Assembly (NCBI GenBank): GCA_947085045.1
Contig: CAMTUU010000001.1
Span: forward strand, 248,001-312,000
Length of the DNA: 64,000 bases
Source: Pseudolysinimonas_A sp947085045
Lineage (GTDB): Bacteria > Actinomycetota > Actinomycetes > Actinomycetales > Microbacteriaceae
Direction of reading: 5' to 3'
Shown here: positions 58,821-64,000 of the stretch, piece by piece
Numbering within the stretch: position 1 is the stretch's first letter
How the letters are laid out: the number at the start of each line of letters is the position of its first letter
Translations under genes and position numbers: made by a program
The notes under the pieces: generated by a model
What the model saw: only the letters and a program-made list of their open reading frames with translations
Database searches by the model: none
What the model was told of the DNA's origin: nothing

Positions 58821-59905
58821 TGGCCCGTCCCGACGCCTTCCTGTTCGCGCCGAAGCCGCGCGGTGCCGCCCGCTGGCTGCCGTGGGCGCTCGGCGCCGTG
58901 GTCGTCCTCGGCGCCGTGCTCTTCCCGTACCTCGTCGACCGGCCGCGGTTCTGGCTGCCGAACATCGGCGTCCGCTCGATCTGGCTCGGCATCATCGCAA
59001 TGAGCCTCGTCTTCCTCAACCGCTACGTCGGCCTCCTGTCACTCGCCCAGGTGACGATCGCCGGGGTCGCGGCCTACGGCGTCGGCTACGTCGTGGTGAC
59101 CCTCCAGCAGGACTTCCTGCTCGGCGCCCTCGTCGGCCTCGTGGCGGGCACGGTCGCCGCCTTCCTCATCGCCATCATCGCCGCGCGCACCAAGGCGATC
59201 TACTTCCTGATGATCACCCTCGCCATCGGCCAGGTCTTCTACTCGTTCGCGTCGCAGTCCATCGAGGTCACCAATGCGCGCCGCGGCCTCGCGCCGATCG
59301 CGCGACCCGACTTCGGCATCCTGAACCTCAACGACCTCACCACGTTCTACTACTTCGCCCTGGCGCTCGGCCTGCTCTGCTACCTGCTCTGCCGGTACGC
59401 CGCCTCGTCGACCTTCGGCCTGACCCTGCAGGGCGTGCGCGACAGCCCCGAGCGCATGAAGGCGCTCGGTTACAACGTGAACGGCTACCGCATCGCCGCG
59501 ACCACCTTCGCCGGCTTCATCGCGTCGGTCGGCGGCATCCTGCTGGTGCTGGACCGCGCGCAGGTGGACCCGGATGTCGTCAGCCTCGGTTCCACGCTCG
59601 ACGTGCTCGTCGTCGCGGTGATCGGCGGGGTGGGCTCGCTCGGCGGCGTCTTCCTCGGCGCGATCGTGCTCACCCTCCTGTCGAACTTCGCGCAGAACCT
59701 CACCGACCGCTACATGACCCTCACCGGGCTCGTGTTCATCCTCGTCCTGCTCTTCGCCCCGGCGGGCCTCGCCGGGATCGGCAAGCAGGTGAAGCGGTTC
59801 CTCGACCGTCGGCGCTCCTCCGAGCCCGACGCCGGCGAACCCGCGCAAGACCCGGCGGCTACCCGGCCGCCGGAGAGTGCAATCACGAAAGGGAAGCAGC
59901 GATGA
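58820..59905 (+). CDS. livM: Branched-chain-type ABC importer permease LivM
   Basis: A 361-residue permease with about ten helices; LNRYVGLLSLAQVTIAGVAAYG near 72-93 and GVRDSPERMKALGYNVNGYRIAATTFAGFIA (in parts) near 195-225 are typical LivM blocks. A charged C-terminal tail (RRRSSEPDAGEPAQDPAAT) extends beyond the last helix. It partners LivH; stop and next start overlap (ATGA). Confidence 0.92.
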   Translation: MARPDAFLFAPKPRGAARWLPWALGAVVVLGAVLFPYLVDRPRFWLPNIGVRSIWLGIIAMSLVFLNRYVGLLSLAQVTIAGVAAYGVGYVVVTLQQDFLLGALVGLVAGTVAAFLIAIIAARTKAIYFLMITLAIGQVFYSFASQSIEVTNARRGLAPIARPDFGILNLNDLTTFYYFALALGLLCYLLCRYAASSTFGLTLQGVRDSPERMKALGYNVNGYRIAATTFAGFIASVGGILLVLDRAQVDPDVVSLGSTLDVLVVAVIGGVGSLGGVFLGAIVLTLLSNFAQNLTDRYMTLTGLVFILVLLFAPAGLAGIGKQVKRFLDRRRSSEPDAGEPAQDPAATRPPESAITKGKQR

Positions 59906-61158
59906 TGCTGAACAAGAAGGTCGCGGGCGCGCTCGCGGTCGGGGCCACCCTGGCCCTGTTGGCCGGGTGTTCCGGCGGACCCGGCGGTAGCGCCGGCGGC
60001 GACGACACGATCACGATCGGCGTGCTCGCCACGAGCGAAGGCAACCTCGCCTTCGGCATGGACGAGGCGAAGGCCGCGATCGGCGTCGCGATGGAGGCCC
60101 GCGGCGGGACCGCCGACGGCGGCGAGATCGCCGGCAAGAAGGTCGAGTTCGTCTACGCCGGCACCGACGGCACGACCGCGTCGGCGCAGACCCAGGTGCG
60201 CAAGCTCGTCGAGAACGACGGCGTCGACATCGTGCTCGGCCCGGTCTCCGGCGACGAGGGCGAGACGGTCGTGCAGTATGCGCTGACCGTGCCGGAGGTG
60301 ACGTTCGTGAACGGCTCGGCGAGCCCGGTCGGGATGACGCTCGAGGGCGCCGAGAACTTCTTCCGCTTCCACGGCGACTCCGCGATGTGGATGGGCGGCG
60401 TCGGCACCTACGCGGCCGACACGCTCGGATACAAGAAGATCTACCTGCTGGCGGAGGACTACTCGTTCCCGTACGACAACGCGGGAGGCTTCTTCAGCGA
60501 GTTCTGCGCGGCCGGCGGAGAGATCAACGGAACCTCGTGGGTTCCGGTCGGCACCACCGACTACGCCACGATCATCTCTCAGATCCCGGCCGACACCGAC
60601 GCGATCTACGTCGGCCTCGGCGGTGCCGACGCGGCGAGCTTCCTGTCGCAAGCGGTGACCAACGGCGTCAGCAAGCCGCTCGTCGGCGGCACGATCGCGA
60701 TCGACACGACCGCCCTCTCGGGGGATGCCAACATCGCCTCCGCGGCGGTCGGCATGATCTCGGGCGGGCCGGTTCCCGGTACCGGGTTCTCGAACCCGCA
60801 GTGGGATGCCTTCGTCGCGGCCTACGCCAAGCAGCCGAACGCCTTCCCGAGCCCGTCGATCTTCTCGATCCTCTACTACACCTCGGTCGAGTCGCTCCTC
60901 CTGGGTCTGGAGGCGAGCAACGGCGACCTGAGCGACGGTCAGTCGGCGCTCCGGACGGCCCTGTCGGAACTGTCCTGGGACGGCCCGACCGGACCGCTCT
61001 CGCTCGACGAGAACCGTCAGGCGATCGTCGACAACTACCTCAACCAGGTGGTTCAGGCCGATGACGGATCCCTCGTGCTCGAGACGATCGAGACGACGAG
61101 CGGTGTGAAGCAGGCGACGACGGTCTACGACCGGTTCCAGTCCTGCGGCGACCTCTAA
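59902..61158 (+). CDS. Substrate-binding lipoprotein of the importer
   Basis: A 418-residue lipoprotein with signal peptide ending at LLAGC (residues 20-24), then the periplasmic-binding fold type I used by LivJ-like receptors: TITIGVLATSEGNLAFGMDEA near 36, VDIVLGPVSGDEGETVVQYA near 110 and YLLAEDYSFPYDNAGGFFSEF near 175. An Ala/Gly-rich linker follows the lipidated Cys. Ligand is not predictable. It sits between the permeases and the ATPases, and a strong hairpin after it may raise its mRNA level relative to the rest. Confidence 0.9.
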   Translation: MMLNKKVAGALAVGATLALLAGCSGGPGGSAGGDDTITIGVLATSEGNLAFGMDEAKAAIGVAMEARGGTADGGEIAGKKVEFVYAGTDGTTASAQTQVRKLVENDGVDIVLGPVSGDEGETVVQYALTVPEVTFVNGSASPVGMTLEGAENFFRFHGDSAMWMGGVGTYAADTLGYKKIYLLAEDYSFPYDNAGGFFSEFCAAGGEINGTSWVPVGTTDYATIISQIPADTDAIYVGLGGADAASFLSQAVTNGVSKPLVGGTIAIDTTALSGDANIASAAVGMISGGPVPGTGFSNPQWDAFVAAYAKQPNAFPSPSIFSILYYTSVESLLLGLEASNGDLSDGQSALRTALSELSWDGPTGPLSLDENRQAIVDNYLNQVVQADDGSLVLETIETTSGVKQATTVYDRFQSCGDL

Positions 61159-61174
61159 GGAGCCGCGCCACCTC

Positions 61175-61210
61175 CGGATGGCCGGGCGGGGATCCCCGCC
61201 CGGCCATCCG
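61175..61210 (+). terminator. Perfect 36-base palindrome between the receptor and ATPase genes
   Basis: CGGATGGCCGGGCGGGG and its complement meet at AT with almost no loop. Placed within an operon, it probably acts as a partial terminator or a 3' stabiliser that gives excess binding protein; it lacks a T run. Confidence 0.65.
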
Positions 61211-61251
61211 ACCCCTCCCACCCACCCCGAAACACCCCGAAGGAGCCCGAG

Positions 61252-62013
61252 ATGAGCGACGACATCGCCCTCCGCGTCGACGACGCGTCCAAGCACTTCG
61301 GCGGCCTCAAGGCGATGCGGCACGTGAGCCTGACCCTCGGTGCCGGCGAGCGCATCAGCGTCATCGGCACGAACGGGGCCGGCAAATCGACTCTGTTCAA
61401 CTGCATCGCCGGCACCTTCCCGACGACCTCCGGGCGCGTGCAGCTCTTCGGCGAGGACGTCACCCGCATGCCGGCGGCTCGCCGCGCCCGTCGCGGGCTC
61501 GCCCGCACGTTCCAGACCTCGCGGCTGTTCGAGCAGCTCACCGCTGCCGAGAACGTCTTCATCGCCCTGGGCGGCAACGAGTTCCGCGGCGGCTGGTGGC
61601 GGCGCAGCCGCGGCAACCCCGAGCGCTGGGAGCGAGTCGCCCGGCTCCTGGAACGCGTCGGGCTCGAAGGTCGCGGCCCCTCGATCGTCGCCGACCTGTC
61701 GCACGGCGAGCAGCGCCAGCTGGAACTCGCGATGGCACTCGCCCTGCAGCCCAAGCTGCTCATGCTCGACGAACCGGCCGCCGGGTTCTCCCCCGCCGAG
61801 CGCGCCCACCTCGTCACCCTCCTGCGCGAGCTGCCCGAGGAGATCAGCCTGCTGCTGATCGAGCACGACATGGACATCGCGCTCGCCGTGGCGACGCGGG
61901 TGATCGTGATGCACGACGGGGAGAAGATCCTCGAGGGCACGCCGCAGCAGATCCGCGAATCGGAGCGGGTTCGCGAGATCTATCTGGGAGGTTCGGTCGC
62001 CGATGTCGCCTGA
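61252..62013 (+). CDS. livG: Branched-chain-type ABC importer ATPase LivG
   Basis: A 253-residue ATPase: Walker A GTNGAGKST near 38-46, the LivG-specific LARTFQTSRLFEQLTAAENV near 85, signature LSHGEQRQLELAMAL near 148 (His replaces the usual Gly of LSGGE, as in many LivG proteins), Walker B LLMLDEPAAGFSP and the switch His in IEHDMD. It follows AAGGAG and overlaps livF by 11 bases. Confidence 0.94.
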   Translation: MSDDIALRVDDASKHFGGLKAMRHVSLTLGAGERISVIGTNGAGKSTLFNCIAGTFPTTSGRVQLFGEDVTRMPAARRARRGLARTFQTSRLFEQLTAAENVFIALGGNEFRGGWWRRSRGNPERWERVARLLERVGLEGRGPSIVADLSHGEQRQLELAMALALQPKLLMLDEPAAGFSPAERAHLVTLLRELPEEISLLLIEHDMDIALAVATRVIVMHDGEKILEGTPQQIRESERVREIYLGGSVADVA

Positions 62014-62710
62014 ACCCGTCTTCGAGGTCACCGACCTCAACGTCTACTACGGCCGCGTGCACGTCCTGCAGGACGTCTCGTTCGCGATGGGCAACGAGCC
62101 CCTCGGCATGGTCGGCCGCAACGGCATGGGCAAGTCGACGCTCACCAACGCGATCGCCGGGTTCCTGCCCGCCCGCAGCGGGTCGGTGAAGTTCGAGGGC
62201 CAAGAGCTCGCCGGCCGTCAGCCGTACCAGATCAACCGGGCGGGGATCGGCTACGTGCCGCAGGGCCGCCGCATCTTCCCGTCGCTGTCGGTGCACGAGC
62301 ACCTCACGATGGTGAAGCGCGTGAAGAACGCCCGGTGGGATGTCGACGGCGTCTACGACCTCTTCCCACGGCTCGCCGAGCGCAAGCGGAACGGCGGCGG
62401 CGAGCTGTCGGGCGGCGAGCAGCAGATGCTCGCGATCGGCCGTGCACTGCTGTCCAACCCGCGGCTGCTGGTGATGGACGAACCGAGCGAGGGTCTGGCG
62501 CCCGCCGTCGTCGACCATCTCGCGGAGGTCTTCCGCCGGCTCGTCGGCGAAGGTCAGTCGGTGCTGCTCATCGAGCAGAACCTGCGGTTCGCGACCGAGC
62601 TGTGCGACCGCATCCTGGTCATGGTCAACGGACGCATCGCCGCCGACCTGACCGCGCACGAGATCGCCACCGACGAGGCGGTGCAGAACAAGTACCTGGG
62701 TGTGGTCTAG
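62003..62710 (+). CDS. livF: Branched-chain-type ABC importer ATPase LivF
   Basis: A 235-residue ATPase: Walker A GRNGMGKST near 37-45, Q-loop GYVPQGRRIFPSLSVHEHL near 86, signature LSGGEQQMLAIGRAL near 136 and Walker B LLVMDEPSEGLAP; the switch position is Gln (LLIEQNLRFA), typical of LivF. It is the last transporter gene; the SDR gene follows with its own box. Confidence 0.94.
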   Translation: MSPEPVFEVTDLNVYYGRVHVLQDVSFAMGNEPLGMVGRNGMGKSTLTNAIAGFLPARSGSVKFEGQELAGRQPYQINRAGIGYVPQGRRIFPSLSVHEHLTMVKRVKNARWDVDGVYDLFPRLAERKRNGGGELSGGEQQMLAIGRALLSNPRLLVMDEPSEGLAPAVVDHLAEVFRRLVGEGQSVLLIEQNLRFATELCDRILVMVNGRIAADLTAHEIATDEAVQNKYLGVV

Positions 62711-62717
62711 CGCTCGG

Positions 62718-62723
62718 TAGCGT
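62718..62723 (+). promoter_or_regulatory. -10 box (TAGCGT) for the KduD-like gene
   Basis: TAGCGT lies six bases before the ATG at 62730 in a 19-base gap after livF, allowing separate leaderless transcription. Confidence 0.45.
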
Positions 62724-62729
62724 GACTCC

Positions 62730-63494
62730 ATGGGGATCCTCGACGACTTCCGTCTCGACGACCGCGTCGCCGTCGTCACCGGCGCGAGCCGCGGCATCGG
62801 AGCGGCGATCGCGGTGGCGCTGGCCGAGGCGGGCGCCGACCTGGTCGGCATCTCGCGGCGGGCCGGCGACGGGGCGACCGCCGACGCGGTGCGGGCCCTC
62901 GGCCGGAGCTACACTTCCGTCGCGGCCGACCTCGCCACGCGGGAGGGCATCACCGCCGCGGTGGCCGCGATCGACCGCCTGGGCGAGGCCGTCGACATCC
63001 TCGTCAACAACGCCGGGATCGCCGAGCGCAACCCGGCCGAAGACCACACCGACGAACAGTGGGATGCCGTGCTCGCGGTCGACCTGACGGCGCCGTTCCT
63101 GCTCGCCCGCGAGATCGGCACGCGGATGCTGGCGCGCGGCCGCGGCCGGATCGTCTTCCTGTCGTCGATGAACGCCTTCCAGGGCGGCCGGAACGTCGTC
63201 GGCTACGCCGCCGCGAAAGCCGGCGTCGGCGGACTCGTGCGCGCCCTCGCCAACGAGTGGGCGGACCGCGGCGTCGGCGTCAACGCGATCGCCCCCGGCT
63301 ACGTCGAGACCGAGCTCACCCTCGGCCGCGACGGCGACCCCGAGCGCGTTGCCGCGCTCACCCCGCGGATGCCGGCCGGACGCTGGGCGACCCCGCGCGA
63401 TCTCGCCGGAGCCGCAGTGTTCCTCTCGTCCGATGCGGCGGCGTACATCCACGGCGTCACGCTGCCGGTCGACGGCGGCTGGCTCGTGCGCTGA
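62730..63494 (+). CDS. KduD-like short-chain dehydrogenase
   Basis: A 254-residue SDR: GASRGIGAAIA loop near 18, NNAG near 92, catalytic Ser and YAAAK near 158-162. The stretch from NAFQGGRNVVGYAAAK through ANEWADRGVGVNAIAPGYVETEL (in parts), IPAGRW-like MPAGRWATP and LPVDGGWLVR closely follows KduD, 2-deoxy-D-gluconate 3-dehydrogenase / DK-II reductase. It may reduce a keto-deoxy sugar acid produced by the upstream enzymes. Assignment to KduD is by motif resemblance; the substrate is inferred. Confidence 0.82.
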   Translation: MGILDDFRLDDRVAVVTGASRGIGAAIAVALAEAGADLVGISRRAGDGATADAVRALGRSYTSVAADLATREGITAAVAAIDRLGEAVDILVNNAGIAERNPAEDHTDEQWDAVLAVDLTAPFLLAREIGTRMLARGRGRIVFLSSMNAFQGGRNVVGYAAAKAGVGGLVRALANEWADRGVGVNAIAPGYVETELTLGRDGDPERVAALTPRMPAGRWATPRDLAGAAVFLSSDAAAYIHGVTLPVDGGWLVR

Positions 63495-63509
63495 CCCTTT
63501 CGGTGTCCC

Positions 63510-64000
63510 TCAGTCGAGCGGCGACGGGGTGGCCCGGGCGATCAACCACGACGCCGACGTCGATTCGCCCGGCGCCAGCCGTCGCAGATCCTGGTGCGAG
63601 TTGAAGGCGTCGGGCGGACAGGTCATCGGCTCGACCGCGAGCGCCCCGCGGCCGTCGAGCTCGAGCGAATAGAGCTGCACCCAGGGCACGTCCGGCGTCC
63701 ACGAGATCTCGACGCCGACCCCCGACCCGTCGACGAGCGTCGCGCGGATCCGGCCGTCCGGGTCCGCGCGCAGGTCACCGAAGGCGTGGTTGAGCGGGAA
63801 CGCGCCGACCGCGCGCGGCACCCGGAAGTCGAGGTCGGGATGCCGCGCGACCCGGGCGGCCCCGACCGGGATGAGGTCGGAGCCGAGCAGCAGCACCTCG
63901 TCGGCGGGCAGCGACAGCCGCCAGCCCGCGAGCGGACCCGCGGCGACCAGGTACGGATGTCCGCCGAGACCCACCGGAGCGACCCCGGTCCCGAGGTTGA
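63510..64000 (-). CDS. Aldose 1-epimerase-like protein (partial, N-terminus off the right edge)
   Basis: The reverse strand is open from the window edge to a stop at 63510, giving the last 163 residues. The segment APVGLGGHPYLVA carries the His-Pro-Tyr of galactose mutarotases, and the later VQLYSLELDGRGALAVEPMTCPPDAFN has the catalytic Glu (EPMTCPPDAFN is family-typical). The C-terminus LAPGESTSASWLIAR completes the beta-sandwich. It converges on the KduD-like gene with 15 bases between, and adds a sugar-handling enzyme to the cluster. Confidence 0.85.
   Translation of the reverse strand, partial: NLGTGVAPVGLGGHPYLVAAGPLAGWRLSLPADEVLLLGSDLIPVGAARVARHPDLDFRVPRAVGAFPLNHAFGDLRADPDGRIRATLVDGSGVGVEISWTPDVPWVQLYSLELDGRGALAVEPMTCPPDAFNSHQDLRRLAPGESTSASWLIARATPSPLD

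Noticed and set aside
1..64000. CRISPR arrays, insertion sequences and rRNA genes
   Set aside because: No spaced direct repeats, transposase genes or rRNA-like sequences were seen on either strand.

Overview
The window comes from a high-GC actinobacterium, most likely a member of the Microbacteriaceae. The reasons are the very strong G/C third-position bias, the string of conserved actinobacterial genes (zinc metalloprotease, ThiF-like cyclodehydratase, UvrD2-type helicase, NudC), many starts that look leaderless, and an intergenic palindrome with two copies here. I cannot name the genus. No rRNA genes, CRISPR arrays or insertion sequences were seen, and no gene-free stretch exceeds 300 bases.

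Layout. 1-2594: end of an integrated element beside the initiator tRNA-fMet gene, with a PIN toxin/HTH antitoxin pair, an integrase and an excisionase. 2708-12779: housekeeping genes (UPF0182 membrane protein, Lon-like PDZ protease, metalloprotease, ThiF-like protein, helicase, NudC, phosphotransferase). 12860-18100: nitrogen salvage from ureides and amides (SufU-like scaffold, allantoate amidohydrolase, PucG-type aminotransferase, amidase, acetamidase). 18110-26158: molybdate uptake (molR-like, modABC) and molybdenum cofactor synthesis (moeB, moeA, moaC-moaB fusion, moaE, moaD, moaA). 26233-32746: an orphan solute-binding lipoprotein and the branched-chain amino acid operon ilvDBNC. 32884-39144: an Mrp-type Na+/H+ antiporter operon ending in a 29-codon reading frame. 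39271-43113: trehalose synthesis (otsAB), a TIM-barrel protein and two tiny membrane proteins. 43126-49913: amine catabolism by gamma-glutamylation, best fitting ethanolamine. 50073-64000: an unassigned catabolic regulon with its own regulator and ABC importer.

How the parts fit. Purine and ureide breakdown usually starts with the Mo-enzyme xanthine dehydrogenase, so the ureide genes sit sensibly beside Mo uptake and cofactor synthesis. The amine cluster has a permease, a GS-like ligase, an alcohol-type dehydrogenase, an aldehyde dehydrogenase and a gamma-glutamyl hydrolase, but no amine oxidase. That is the set needed to turn ethanolamine into glycine with glutamate recycled.

The most interesting part is 49.9-64 kb. 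Two promoters about 8 kb apart each carry the palindrome TGTAT-N10-ATACA just downstream of the -10 box, and a GntR/FCD regulator gene lies between them. The genes around these sites (FAD oxidase, two TIM-barrel epimerases, a Tm-1-like protein, a creatininase-family hydrolase, a Gfo/Idh/MocA dehydrogenase, a branched-chain-type importer, a KduD-like SDR, an aldose epimerase) look like a pathway for an unknown sugar-like or cyclitol-like compound.
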